A stretch of DNA of 64,000 nt from Thermohalobaculum sp965247385 (GTDB lineage Bacteria > Pseudomonadota > Alphaproteobacteria > Rhodobacterales > Rhodobacteraceae): NCBI GenBank assembly GCA_965247385.1, contig CBDFHG010000007.1, positions 558,001-622,000 on the forward strand, in the 5' to 3' direction. Below the pieces are notes generated by a model. It saw only the letters and a program-made list of their open reading frames with translations, was not told the origin of the DNA and ran no database searches. Below, one piece after another: positions 53,369 through 63,774 of the stretch. The translations under genes and the position numbers were made by a program. How positions within the stretch are numbered: position 1 is the first letter of the stretch; each line of letters starts with the position of its first letter.

Positions 53369-53833
53369 TCACGCCCCCATCCGCAGGTCGAACCGGTAGC
53401 GCTCGACGCCAACCACGCGCACCCGGCCAAACTCCCCATGCCGCGGGTTCAGGATCACGTTCTGCTCCCGCGGCACCACCGCCGACGGCACCGCAAGCGC
53501 CAGCGCCTCGCCGCGCTTCAGCCAATCGTCACCGCGCGCCCGGCACCACGCCAGGTCCTCCAGCCGGTCGAGGTCGTCGTTCCCGATATCCTCGACCGCC
53601 CCCCCGCCAAGGCGCAATTCCACCGCCGTCATCCGTGGCAGCGAACCGCGCCGCCGCATCGCCGGTGGCAGGTGGACAAAATACTCCAGCACCGCAAGCG
53701 ACAGGTGCGAGGCGCAGTAGACCGCTGGCAGGCCGGGTGAATTCCATCGCCCGTCATAGCGTTCCGCCCCCCGTCCATCCAGACCGGGGGCGAAGTCGGG
53801 CCGCACCAGCCGCCACAGCGACCGTTCAGCCAT
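53369..53833 (-). CDS. RES-domain toxin
   Basis: This 154-aa protein has the RES domain: the first conserved Arg in LWRLVRPDFAPGLDGRGAER, then YDGRWNSPGLPAVYCASHLS with Arg and Tyr, and SAVVPREQNVILNPRH. RES toxins degrade NAD+ or ADP-ribosylate targets. The start overlaps the stop of the antitoxin gene by 8 bases. The in-frame extension to 53923 is not used because it lies within the antitoxin. Confidence 0.85.
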   Translation of the reverse strand: MAERSLWRLVRPDFAPGLDGRGAERYDGRWNSPGLPAVYCASHLSLAVLEYFVHLPPAMRRRGSLPRMTAVELRLGGGAVEDIGNDDLDRLEDLAWCRARGDDWLKRGEALALAVPSAVVPREQNVILNPRHGEFGRVRVVGVERYRFDLRMGA

Positions 53834-54224
53834 AGACGCCATGCTCGATCCGGCCCAGCACCGCCTCGACCTCGCGGCCACCGATGTCGGTGCGCGCCAT
53901 CTGGATGGGAACTTCGCCGCCAAGCGCCGGGTTGGGCAGGGTCAGCCACTTCTCGGCAACTTCATCCACCTCGAACACCCGAAGCGCGTGGTCGCGCACC
54001 CGGATCAGCCGGGCGATGGCATCCGCCTCGTCGATTTTCAGCACCTGGTCCCCGCTCAGGCGGCGATCCAGGGTCCGCGCAGGGATCACCATCTGCACAT
54101 CGGAGCGGCGCAGGCGGCCTGCGCCGATCAGTTCCCTGATCGTGCTGCCGGTGACCCCGTTCTTGATTGTCTGATATTTCAGGGCTTGCATCGGAGCGCC
54201 CTTCCCAGGCTGCTGCTTCGCCAT
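53826..54224 (-). CDS. Xre/MbcA/ParS-family antitoxin
   Basis: This 132-aa protein has the DUF2384 toxin-binding region at its C-terminus (FEVDEVAEKWLTLPNPALGG, then VPIQMARTDIGGREVEAVLGR) and an N-terminal Xre-like HTH (TGSTIRELIGAGRLRRSDVQ). This is the standard partner of RES toxins. The ATG at 54224 is the first convincing start; a TTG seven codons upstream is also possible. Confidence 0.85.
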   Translation of the reverse strand: MAKQQPGKGAPMQALKYQTIKNGVTGSTIRELIGAGRLRRSDVQMVIPARTLDRRLSGDQVLKIDEADAIARLIRVRDHALRVFEVDEVAEKWLTLPNPALGGEVPIQMARTDIGGREVEAVLGRIEHGVYG

Positions 54225-54272
54225 ATGCCAAAAATATAGTGGCAAATGGCGGATATTGCAAGCTTCACCGCC

Positions 54273-55898
54273 CTAAACCGCCGCCGCCAGCTTCCTCAGC
54301 TCGAACTTCTGCACCTTCCCTGTCGAGGTCTTCGGCAGTTCCCCGAACACCACGTGGCGCGGGCATTTGAACCGGGCCAGCCGCTCGCGGCAGAACGCGA
54401 TCAGTTTGCCCTCCGCCGCCGTCTTCCCCGGTTTCAACTCGACAAAGGCGCATGGCGTCTCGCCCCATTTCTCGTCCGGCTTGGCCACCACCGCCACCAT
54501 CGCCACGGCGGGGTGTTTGTACAGCACATCCTCGACCTCGATCGACGAAATGTTCTCACCGCCCGAGATGATGATATCCTTCGAACGGTCGCGGATCTGG
54601 ATGTAGCCGTCGGCATGCCTGACCGCCAAATCACCGGAGTGGAACCAGCCTCCGGCGAACGCCTCCTCGGTGGCGGCGGCGTTCTTCAGATACCCTTTCA
54701 TCACCACATTACCCCGGAACATGATCTCGCCGATGGTCTCGCCGTCGGCGGGCACCGGTTCCATGGTCTCCGGGTCGAGCACCTCCAGCCCCTCCAGGGC
54801 GGCGTATTTCACCCCCTGGCGGGCTTTCCTGGCGGCGCGCTCCGGCGCGGGCAGGGCGTCCCATTCCGGCTTCCACTCGTTGATCACGGCGGGCCCGTAG
54901 ACCTCGGTCAACCCGTAGAGGTGGATCACGTCGAAACCCGCATCCGCCATCGCCGCCAGCACCGCCTCGGGCGGGGGCGCGGCGGCGGTCAGGAAGGTGA
55001 CCTTGTGGGCGAAGTCCCGACGCTCCTCGCCAGCTGCGTTCAACAGCGCCGACATCACAATCGGCGCGCCGCACAGCAGGTTCACCTTATGCTCGGAAAT
55101 CGCCTGATAGATCGGCCCGGCGCGCACCTGGCGCAGGCACACATGGGTGCCCGAGACGACCGAGACCGACCACGGGAAGCACCAGCCGTTGCAGTGGAAC
55201 ATCGGCAGCGTCCACAGATAGACCATCGGCTCGGCGAGGCGCGCATGGACCACATTGCCGGTTGCCAGCAACGAGGCCCCGCGGTGGCTATAGACCACCC
55301 CCTTCGGGTTGCCGGTGGTGCCGGATGTGTAGTTCAGGCTGATCGCATCCCACTCGTCGCCCGGCATCTCCCAGGCAAACTCCGGATCGCCCCCGGCAAT
55401 GAACGCTTCGTAATCCTGCCCCAGCCCGGTCCGCACCGCCTCAGCCGTGGTGTCGGTATACTCCACCACCACTGGCGCCGCCCCCTGCATCAACCCCAGC
55501 GCGTCGCCGAGCAGCGGCGCCAGTTCGCTGTCGACAATCACCAGCCTGGCCTCGCCGTGACCGAGGATGAAGGCGATCCCGGCGGCATCCAGCCGCGTGT
55601 TCAGCGCGTTCAGCACCGCGCCCGCCATCGGCACCCCGTAATGGGCCTCCAGCATCGGCGGCGTGTTCAGCAGCAGCGCCGCCACGGTCTGCCCCGGCCT
55701 GACCCCCGCCGCCCGCACCGCAGAAGCCAACCGTCGTGCGCGAGTGTGGAACTCGGCATAGGTGGTCCGCCCCGGCCCATGGATAATCGCCACCCGCTCC
55801 GGGAACACCCCGGCCGAGCGGGCCAGAAAGCCGAGCGGAGTCAGCGGCTGGAAATTGGCGGGCCGCCGGTCGAGGCCCTCCCGGTAGGCGTCGGTCAT
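54273..55898 (-). CDS. Acyl-CoA synthetase (AMP-forming)
   Basis: This 541-aa ANL enzyme activates a carboxylic acid as acyl-AMP and then acyl-CoA. The P-loop is YTSGTTGNPKGVVYSHRGA (about residues 190-208). The A5 motif is LYGLTEVYGPAV, the hinge SGDLAVRHADGYIQIRDRSK, and the catalytic Lys lies in PKTSTGKVQKFELR near the C-terminus. The length and the VRAGPIYQAISEHKVN segment fit the DmdB/medium-chain ligase group. It is divergent from a pseudo-SDR. The real substrate is unknown. Confidence 0.9.
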   Translation of the reverse strand: MTDAYREGLDRRPANFQPLTPLGFLARSAGVFPERVAIIHGPGRTTYAEFHTRARRLASAVRAAGVRPGQTVAALLLNTPPMLEAHYGVPMAGAVLNALNTRLDAAGIAFILGHGEARLVIVDSELAPLLGDALGLMQGAAPVVVEYTDTTAEAVRTGLGQDYEAFIAGGDPEFAWEMPGDEWDAISLNYTSGTTGNPKGVVYSHRGASLLATGNVVHARLAEPMVYLWTLPMFHCNGWCFPWSVSVVSGTHVCLRQVRAGPIYQAISEHKVNLLCGAPIVMSALLNAAGEERRDFAHKVTFLTAAAPPPEAVLAAMADAGFDVIHLYGLTEVYGPAVINEWKPEWDALPAPERAARKARQGVKYAALEGLEVLDPETMEPVPADGETIGEIMFRGNVVMKGYLKNAAATEEAFAGGWFHSGDLAVRHADGYIQIRDRSKDIIISGGENISSIEVEDVLYKHPAVAMVAVVAKPDEKWGETPCAFVELKPGKTAAEGKLIAFCRERLARFKCPRHVVFGELPKTSTGKVQKFELRKLAAAV

Positions 55899-56120
55899 GG
55901 CTGTCCCCTGTTATATCTGCAGGCACGAGCGTTCCACTTCGGTCTGCCGCGCTGCCCCGGCTTTGTCAAATGAGCCGCGTACCGCGCGGGTCTACGGGGC
56001 GGGCGAGGGCGCAAGGTGCTCGATCCGAGCGGCAATTTTTCTCGCGCCTTTCCAGACCAGATAGACTTCCGCCCGCCAGTCGTGCCACAGTCCGACCCCA
56101 GGCCAGGGAGAGAGACAGCC

Positions 56121-56993
56121 ATGACCGGACCGCTCGCCGGAACATTGGACGGCAAGACCGCGATCGTCGCCGGGGCGGGCAGCGGCGTTGGCCGCGCCAT
56201 CGCCCTGCGCTTCGCCCAGGCTGGCGCCAGGCTGATGCTGGCGGATACCGACGATGCCGGGCTGGCCGAAACCGCCGCCGAGATCAGTGGAGAAGCCAGG
56301 GCCGAAAGCAGCGCTGATAACCGGGCTGAAAAGAGCGCTCCAAACCGGGCCGAGCCATCACGCATCACCAGCTTTTCCCATGCCATCGACGACAAGCTTG
56401 GCGTCACCAACCTGATTGCCGCCACCATCGACCAGTTCGAACGGATCGACATCCTGGTCACCGGCGCCCATCTCTGCGCGCCAGGCGGATTGATCAACCT
56501 GAGCGTCAACGAGTTCGACGCGGCCCTCAGCAGCAACGTCCGCAGTGTCTTCCTCCAGACCCAACTGGTCGCCAGGAAAATGATCCATCAGCGCGAGGCC
56601 GATCCGGAATTCTCCGGTGCGCTGGTCAACATCTCGTCGATCGCCGCCCAGCGCACGGTGCCGGAGTTGCTGGCCTTTTCGGTCTCGACCGCCGCGCTCG
56701 ACCAGCTCACCCGCTCGACCGCCGCCTGCCTTGCGCCCCAGGGTATCCGGGTCAACGGGGTTGCGCTGGGCTCGGTGATGACCGGCAACCTGCACGAGGC
56801 CCTGCGCGAGCGCGAGGAACTGCGCGACGAAATCGCCGCCATCACGCCCATGGGCCGCATCGGCGAGGCCAAGGAGGCCGCCGAGGTGGCGCTGTTCCTC
56901 GCCTCGCCCGCCGCCAGCTTCATCACCGGCCAGGTCGTCGCCGTCGACGGCGGCAGGCTGGTGCTCGACCCGCTGGCCTCGCCGGGGCGGTAG
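56121..56993 (+). CDS. SDR-family protein lacking catalytic Tyr/Lys
   Basis: This 290-aa protein keeps the SDR cofactor site (VAGAGSGVGRAIALRF, residues 16-31), Ser162-163 (NISSIAAQ) and the ending (ITGQVVAVDGGRLVLDP). However, the YxxxK segment reads FSVST (Phe176, Thr180) and NNAG reads TGAH (114-117). Classic dehydrogenase chemistry is therefore unlikely. An Ala/Glu/Arg-rich insertion (residues 56-80) with imitation repeats (AESSADNRAEKSAPNRAE) sits after beta-strand 2. AGGGAGAGAG precedes the ATG. The frame is intact, so it may have a non-enzymatic or regulatory job. Confidence 0.75.
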   Translation: MTGPLAGTLDGKTAIVAGAGSGVGRAIALRFAQAGARLMLADTDDAGLAETAAEISGEARAESSADNRAEKSAPNRAEPSRITSFSHAIDDKLGVTNLIAATIDQFERIDILVTGAHLCAPGGLINLSVNEFDAALSSNVRSVFLQTQLVARKMIHQREADPEFSGALVNISSIAAQRTVPELLAFSVSTAALDQLTRSTAACLAPQGIRVNGVALGSVMTGNLHEALREREELRDEIAAITPMGRIGEAKEAAEVALFLASPAASFITGQVVAVDGGRLVLDPLASPGR

Positions 56994-57006
56994 GGTGTAA
57001 ACATCT

Positions 57007-57503
57007 TGGGGCTGACTCGGACAACTGCCTTAGATGCCGCTTAACCAATTGTCTTATTTAGTATAATTTGATTGATGGGTCACTGTTGCTGAAACGCCAC
57101 TCAGATTCCTTCAAATACAGGCAAATACAGGCCGAATTGGGCCTTCGGAACACCGTTGAATTTGCCCATATGACGTTTTGCCTGGCCCCAGAAATTCTCG
57201 ATGCCGTTGATGTGATTTTCATCGCCAGCGAACAGCTTTGAGTGGGTGATCCGAAAGTGCTTGAAGCCGGATACATCCAAGACGTTGTCGCCCTTCCAGC
57301 CGTCAGAACAGACGATGCTGTCGGGGATCACCTTGCGCCCAATGATGGGTATCAATGTTGCGCTTGAGGCATTGGCAACAATCTTTGCGTATACCCGCCC
57401 ACCCCGCTTCAACAGGCCGAATACAGGGATTTTTCCAGCCGCACCCCGACCACGCTTGGCCTTGCGCTTGCCGCCGGAGTAACTCTCGTCCACTTCGGAA
57501 ACG
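57007..57503 (-). pseudogene. IS1595-family (ISXO2-like) transposase, N-terminally truncated
   Basis: The frame begins with VDESYSGGKRKAKRG and runs GKIPVFGLLKRGGRVY, IGRKVIPDSIVCSD, NHINGIENFWGQAKRH, matching the copy at 11982-12316 but reaching further upstream. It breaks near the C-terminus (a short duplication CAGGCAAATA causes LYLPVFEGI instead of LYLKECEWRF). The element end at 57007-57015 (GGGGCTGAC) is intact. The N-terminal part is missing. Confidence 0.8.
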
Positions 57504-57591
57504 GCCTACCAGCCCGTTGACGAAGCTGGCACTGGACGCGAGCGGCCTGGTCTGATTCTTTGATGTTCCGATTTGACCGGGAGGCTCGCCG

Positions 57592-57691
57592 ATGGCGATG
57601 GGACTGCGGAAGGATCGTCAGGGTGATTTGATGGTGGGCTGGGCGGAGATGCCGCGCTCGCCGGGTCATGTGTTTTACGACCGTCTTCAGT
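57592..57691 (+). pseudogene. IS1182-family transposase N-terminal scrap
   Basis: MAMGLRKDRQGDLMVGW followed by AEMPRSPGHVFYDRLQ matches the usual IS1182-type beginning. The match ends after 33 codons. The rest of 57504-57900 is AT-richer sequence in which I see no gene. Confidence 0.5.
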
Positions 57692-57900
57692 ATTCTTGCG
57701 TATTTAGATCTTTCTGAGTATATGGTTTGGTGCCCACAGTTTTGGAAATATCCCTCAACCTTAAATGGAACATACCCGATTACCGCCGCCTTTACTGAAA
57801 AGTCGTCGGCAATTGGAAAATCAGAATATAATGGAGTCTGAAACAAAAAAACTCGGCGAGTCTTTCGTGATTCAGTTTAGTTATGCGGTATGCCATCATT

Positions 57901-59568
<1,668 letters not shown>

Positions 59569-59616
59569 GTCGGGTGCCTGCCCTTGGAGGTATGGGATAA
59601 GTCGTTGGCGCGTGCT

Positions 59617-60469
59617 TTAGCGGCTTGAGCGTTCGCGCGCAACGAGGGGGATCCTTCCTCCCCCCCCTTCCTCCCCCCCCTTCCTCCCCCCCTTCCAATC
59701 CTGGCTCCAATTCCGGCTCCAGTTCCAGCCCCAGATCCGGCTCGGGCTTCAGTGAGCGCCAGATCGACAGCGCCGCGAAACAGGCCGAGGCCCCGACCCA
59801 CAGCCAGAAGAATACCGGCGAGACTTCGCGTGCCTTTGAATCATCCGGGTCGATCAACACCAGCCGGAACGAGGTTGCCGCCCACAACACCGTCACCGGA
59901 ATGGTCACCTTGCGCCAGTCGCGCACCCGGAACGGGTGGACGTATTTCCACGGCACGAAGGTCAGTATGCAGCAGAGGCCGATCACCACCAGGTTGGTCC
60001 AGGGCCCGCTCTGCATCACGTGGAAATACAGCACCACCAGGTTCCACAAGGCCGGGAAGCCGACGAAGTAGTAGTCGTGCGATTTCATGCCAAGATTGGC
60101 GAAGGTATAGAGCGAGGACGCCATGATCGCGGCGGCGGCGATGGTCGCCCAGCCCTCGGGCACGAAGCCGAACCAGTAGATCATCATCGCCGGCACGGCG
60201 ACGTAGTTGAAATAGTCGATGACGTTGTCCAGCGTCGTGCCGTCGAATTGCGGCGTCACCTCGTGGACCCGGGCGCGCCGCGCCAGCGTGCCGTCGATGC
60301 CATCGACGAACAGCGCCAGCCCGAGCCAGATGAACACCGCGATCTTGTCGCCGTCCAGGATCGCCAGCAGCGCCAGGAACCCCAGCACGATGCCGGACGC
60401 CGTGAAGGTATGCACAGCCCAGGCGGCGGCAACCTCCTTGCGTTGATGTTCGCCCGGCCTTTCGTCCAC
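59617..60469 (-). CDS. pcs: Phosphatidylcholine synthase (CDP-alcohol family), 3' end in a C-tract
   Basis: This enzyme condenses CDP-diacylglycerol with choline to make phosphatidylcholine. It has the CDP-alcohol motif (DGTLARRARVHEV, then FDGTTLDNVID) and about seven membrane helices. Start is the GTG at 60469 after GGGGAG. After residue 236 the sequence becomes Glu/Pro/Gly-rich. It crosses a triple 13-bp repeat with runs of 8, 8 and 7 C's (59656-59692). As printed, the frame misses a stop and runs to 59069 inside ettA. If one C is removed the protein ends at 59617 (IPLVARERSSR). I give that end. The core is complete either way. Confidence 0.8.
59656..59692 (+). repeat. C-tract tandem repeat inside the pcs 3' end
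   Basis: Three tandem units of TTCCTCCCCCCCC type, with 8, 8 and 7 C residues, lie within the coding end of pcs. Such homopolymer repeats are prone to slippage and to sequencing error; a change of one base moves the stop codon by about 550 bases. Confidence 0.85.
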
Positions 60470-60481
60470 AGCGTCTGCTCC

Positions 60482-60588
60482 CCAGAGCCCTATCCGACCT
60501 GATAGACTCAGGCCGGAGGCTCTATCTCTTTGGTTTCCCGCAATTTCCGAGTCGCCAAATGAACCCATTTGGCTCGAAATTGCTCTAG
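60482..60588 (-). repeat. Two-hairpin dispersed repeat, copy 2
   Basis: This is the inverted partner of 13524-13630: hairpins CCAAATGAACCCATTTGG and GACCTGATAGACTCAGGCC with the same flanking GAGCAATTTCGAG (on the minus strand). It lies between the pcs start and an IS630 remnant, so it fills most of that gap. Confidence 0.75.
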
Positions 60589-60653
60589 TGCCCTGAACCA
60601 GAGGTTTTCCGTATTATTGAATTCTGTTTGAATCGAATACGGAGGATATTGCC

Positions 60654-61550
60654 ATGGCTCGGATTGCGGCGCCTGTGACGTTGAACAAGGAACAAGGGGA
60701 GGCGTTGGTGGCCTTGGTAGCGCGTCGCACGACGGCACAAGGTCTGGCCAAGCGGGCCGGGATTGTGCTGGCCTGCGCGGAAGGTCTTGAAAACAAACAG
60801 ATGGCGCAGCGTTTGGGGGCCCATCAAGAGACGGTGGCGAGGTGGCGGAAGCGCTTCATCGCACATGGGATCGACGGGCTTTATGACGCGCCGCGCCGCG
60901 GCACGCCCCGGACGGTCACCGATGCGCAGGTCGAGGCGGTGATCGTGCGGACGCTTGAAAGCATGCCGCGTAACACGGCCCATTGAAGCTCCAGGATGAT
61001 GGCCGGGGAGAGCCGCATCTCGACGTCCAGCGTGCAACGGATCTGGCGTGCCTTTGGCCTGCAACCCCATCGCACGGAGACCTTCAGGCTCTCAACCGAT
61101 CCCCGGTTTATCGACAAGGTTCGCGATGTGGTTGGGCTTTACCTGAACCCGCCGGAGTGGGCCTTGGTGCTCTGCGTCGATGAAAAGAGCCAAATTCAGC
61201 CGCTTGACCGGCCGCAGCCGGTCCTGCCCATGCGGCCGGGTCAGATCGAACGCCGCAGCCACGATTACAAACGCCACGGCACCACCTCCCTGTTCGCCGC
61301 CCTCAACACGGCAACCGGCGAGGTCATCGGCAAATGCGACAAGCGCCACCGGGCCTCGGAGTTCAAGAAGTTCCTTATGGAGATCGAACGCCGGGTTCCC
61401 GACGATCTGGAGATCCACCTCGTCATGGACAACTACGCCACCCACAAAACGCCGGCGATCCGTGCCTGGTTGGCCAGACGGCCCCTCTGGCATGTGCATT
61501 TCACACCCACCTCCGCATCCTGGTTGAACATGGTCGAGCGCTTCCTTGCC
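60654..61550 (+). pseudogene. IS630-family transposase, nonsense mutation and truncation
   Basis: The frame opens MARIAAPVTLNKEQGEAL with an HTH domain (MAQRLGAHQETVARWRKRF). It hits a TGA at 60984-60986 where relatives have Trp (TAHWSSR). The same frame goes on to SSVQRIWRAFGLQPH, the first Asp (CVDEKSQIQ), the second (LVMDNYATHK) and TSASWLNMVERF near the Glu. At 61551 the C-terminal end is replaced by the 70-bp repeat, so the last 30-40 residues are missing. It is inactive. Confidence 0.85.
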
Positions 61551-61620
61551 AAAAACCCCACAACGGCGCCCATCACCGCCCCTGCCGAGGCTCGTCAGGG
61601 ACTTGGTTCGGGAATCCTGG
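61551..61620 (+). repeat. 70-bp dispersed repeat, copy 2
   Basis: This copy of the block at 3809-3878 begins exactly where the IS630 transposase loses homology. It ends 71 bases before the nadD start. Confidence 0.7.
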
Positions 61621-61690
61621 GCATGCATCCGCATTGACACTTCCGCTCAAGCGCCGCCGTATAGAGGCTCGTGCAAACCTGGAGACGCCG

Positions 61691-62311
61691 TTGTTCCATC
61701 GCGGACCCATCGCCACGCCCGGCCAGCGCATCGGCCTGCTCGGCGGGTCGTTCGACCCGCCCCATGCCGGGCATCTCCACATCACCCGCTGGGCGCTACG
61801 AAATCTGCGGCTGGACCGGGTCTGGTGGCTGGTCTCGCCCGGCAATCCGCTGAAGCCACGCGGCCCGGCGGCGATCGGGCGCCGCCTCGCCGCCTGCCGG
61901 GCGCTGGCGAGCCACCCCCGGATCACCGTCACCGATATCGAGCGCCACTTTGCCACCCGCTACACCGCCAACACCCTGGCTCGTCTGAGCCGGCATTATC
62001 CGGGTGTGCGCTTTGTCTGGCTGATGGGGTCGGACAACCTGGCCGGTTTCCACCGCTGGCAGCGCTGGGACTGGATCATGGCCAACTACCCCATCGGCGT
62101 GCTGGCGCGGCCCGGCGAGCAGGCGAAGGCGGGTCTCTCCCCCGCCGCCCGCCGCTTCGCCCACCAGCGCCTTCCGCAAAGCGCGGCCAGCATGCTGGGC
62201 CGAGGAGGCGCGCCGCGCTGGAGCCTGCTCACGGGGCCGATGTCGCCGGACAGTTCCTCCGCCATTCGGGCGCGGGGGGAGTGGGGGCGTGATTTGGACC
62301 GAGAGAGGTAG
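61691..62311 (+). CDS. nadD: Nicotinate-nucleotide adenylyltransferase
   Basis: This 206-aa enzyme joins nicotinate mononucleotide and ATP to make nicotinic acid adenine dinucleotide in NAD synthesis. The N-terminal nucleotidyltransferase motif is GLLGGSFDPPHAGHLHI, and the C-terminal ATP-binding segment is SPDSSSAIRARG. The TTG at 61691 is the best start, since no ATG or GTG occurs in frame before the core motif. The usual upstream neighbours (obg, proA) are missing because IS630 debris lies just before it, so the native promoter region may have been replaced. Confidence 0.85.
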   Translation: MFHRGPIATPGQRIGLLGGSFDPPHAGHLHITRWALRNLRLDRVWWLVSPGNPLKPRGPAAIGRRLAACRALASHPRITVTDIERHFATRYTANTLARLSRHYPGVRFVWLMGSDNLAGFHRWQRWDWIMANYPIGVLARPGEQAKAGLSPAARRFAHQRLPQSAASMLGRGGAPRWSLLTGPMSPDSSSAIRARGEWGRDLDRER

Positions 62312-62516
62312 GGCCAGTTTGATCCGCTGTGCGATGTGGCTGCGATTGCCCGGAATTTTCCAGAAGTGGACATATGCAGCACCATGATCAATATGGATTC
62401 CCTGCCCTCTGACATATAGTCTTCCTGGCGAAGGAGAGGTGTCATGGAACGAAGGCTTGCCGCCGGTGGGCTGCGGACAATCGGCGCATGGAGCCTTGCT
62501 CTGCCGGCTGGCACTG
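62312..62516. other. Intergenic region between convergent nadD and GST genes
   Basis: No known gene is seen. A 23-codon frame at 62444 (MERRLAAGG) follows GGAGAGG at good spacing and could be a small peptide gene, but nothing else supports it. Confidence 0.3.
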
Positions 62517-63224
62517 TCAGCCGGTAATCTTGTCCGATGGCAGACCGGGCGGTTCCGGCATCGTCAGGGGCCGCCCGCCGATATGCTCGTCGGCGAAGGC
62601 TTTGACCACGGCGGGGCGGCTCTCGACCGAGCGCAGCAGCGCATGGAGTCTGGCCGGAACTTCCTCCCGTTCAATCAGCCGCTCACCGCTCGGATAAAGC
62701 TGCGCCCAGCGCAGACAGGCGGCGAGATAGAAGTCGGCCAGCGTCGGTGTCTCGGCGATCAGCCAGCCGGAAGCGTTCAACTCGCCATCGATCAGCGCCA
62801 TATGCTTGCGGAAGCGTCCGGCCAGCCCCGCCTTCAGCGCCGGGATCGCCGCCTGGTCCGAGACATAGCGGTGCGAATAGAAAGCGGCGCGCAGATCGGC
62901 GTGGACGGTGTTAGACAGATAGAACACCCATTTCAAGAACGCGGCGCGCGCCTGTGGTTCCTGCGCATCGGGGCCCTCCGGCCCCAGCCGCCCGGTGCGA
63001 TCGGCGAGGTGCAGCAGAATCGCACCGGTCTCGAACAGCACCAGATCGCCATCTTCCAGTACCGGCAACAGCCCTTGGGGGTTGAACTTCAGGTACGCCG
63101 GTTGCTTGTGCTCGGCGGTCGCGCGGTTGACGCGGACCGGCTCGAACGCCAGCCCCAACTCCTCCAGCGCGATCCGGGCCACCAGATTGGCGCTGTCGGG
63201 AGACCAGTGGAGACGCAGGGCCAC
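62517..63224 (-). CDS. Glutathione S-transferase family protein
   Basis: This 235-aa cytosolic protein has a thioredoxin-fold N-terminal domain (LRLHWSPDSANLVARIALEE, then KFNPQGLLPVLEDGDLVLFE with the glutathione gamma-Glu site) and an all-helical C-terminal domain (FYLAACLRWAQ). Ser7 in LHWSPDSAN is the likely thiol-activating residue. A stress or detoxification role is usual, but the substrate is unknown. It starts 7 bases after the TerB-like gene stop. Confidence 0.85.
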   Translation of the reverse strand: MALRLHWSPDSANLVARIALEELGLAFEPVRVNRATAEHKQPAYLKFNPQGLLPVLEDGDLVLFETGAILLHLADRTGRLGPEGPDAQEPQARAAFLKWVFYLSNTVHADLRAAFYSHRYVSDQAAIPALKAGLAGRFRKHMALIDGELNASGWLIAETPTLADFYLAACLRWAQLYPSGERLIEREEVPARLHALLRSVESRPAVVKAFADEHIGGRPLTMPEPPGLPSDKITG

Positions 63225-63231
63225 CGTCCGC

Positions 63232-63660
63232 TCAGGCCCGCAATGTCAGCCGCTGGTACCTTGCCCTCGCACCGCGCTCGATCGCCGCCGCCGCCAACCG
63301 CCCGACGCGCAGGTCGTGGCGCAGTATTTCCAGGAACCGCAGTTCGGACATGTTGACCCGCTTGTCGGCGGCGGCCACGTCGCAGGCCAGCGCATAGGCG
63401 GTCTCGCGCAAGTGATCGGGCAGGGCCTGCTCGACCAACCCGATCAGCGCGTCCAGCCCGTCTTCCTCCTCGAACAGGTCACCGACCATATTCGAGACGG
63501 TCGCGATATGGTCGTGGTCGAAGTTATCGAACACCGGCAGCACTTCGATGATGCCGGTGATCGTAACCAGTTCGCTGTCGGTCATGTTCTGGTCCGAGGC
63601 GGAAGTGGCCACCATCACGGCGACGAGGGCATCCTGCGGGCTGAGGGCTTCGATGGTCAT
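63232..63660 (-). CDS. TerB-like tellurite-resistance family protein
   Basis: This 142-aa acidic helical protein has the TerB fold: two pseudo-repeats, the first with MVATSASDQNMTDSELVTI and the second with ACDVAAADKRVNMSELRFLE. Asp/Glu clusters (DLFEEEDGLD) suit metal binding. No other ter genes lie nearby, so tellurite resistance should not be assumed. It is transcribed divergently from lysK and is probably cotranscribed with the GST gene. Confidence 0.8.
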   Translation of the reverse strand: MTIEALSPQDALVAVMVATSASDQNMTDSELVTITGIIEVLPVFDNFDHDHIATVSNMVGDLFEEEDGLDALIGLVEQALPDHLRETAYALACDVAAADKRVNMSELRFLEILRHDLRVGRLAAAAIERGARARYQRLTLRA

Positions 63661-63774
63661 GAGAGTTCCTCGGGTAATGTGTCGCTTGTGAAGTTATTGA
63701 CCCTTTGGGTCCACGGCAATAGGTGTTGCCCGACCAATTCCCCTGATCGTGACCCAATGTTAGGCCGATACCCC

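Noticed and set aside
57409..57846. A 145-codon minus-strand frame in the IS1595/IS1182 debris
   Set aside because: No motif is present. It crosses two unrelated IS remnants and AT-rich sequence.
62439..63356. A 305-codon frame antisense to the GST gene
   Set aside because: It mirrors the GST codons and has no protein-like features; the GST frame has the thioredoxin and helical domains.
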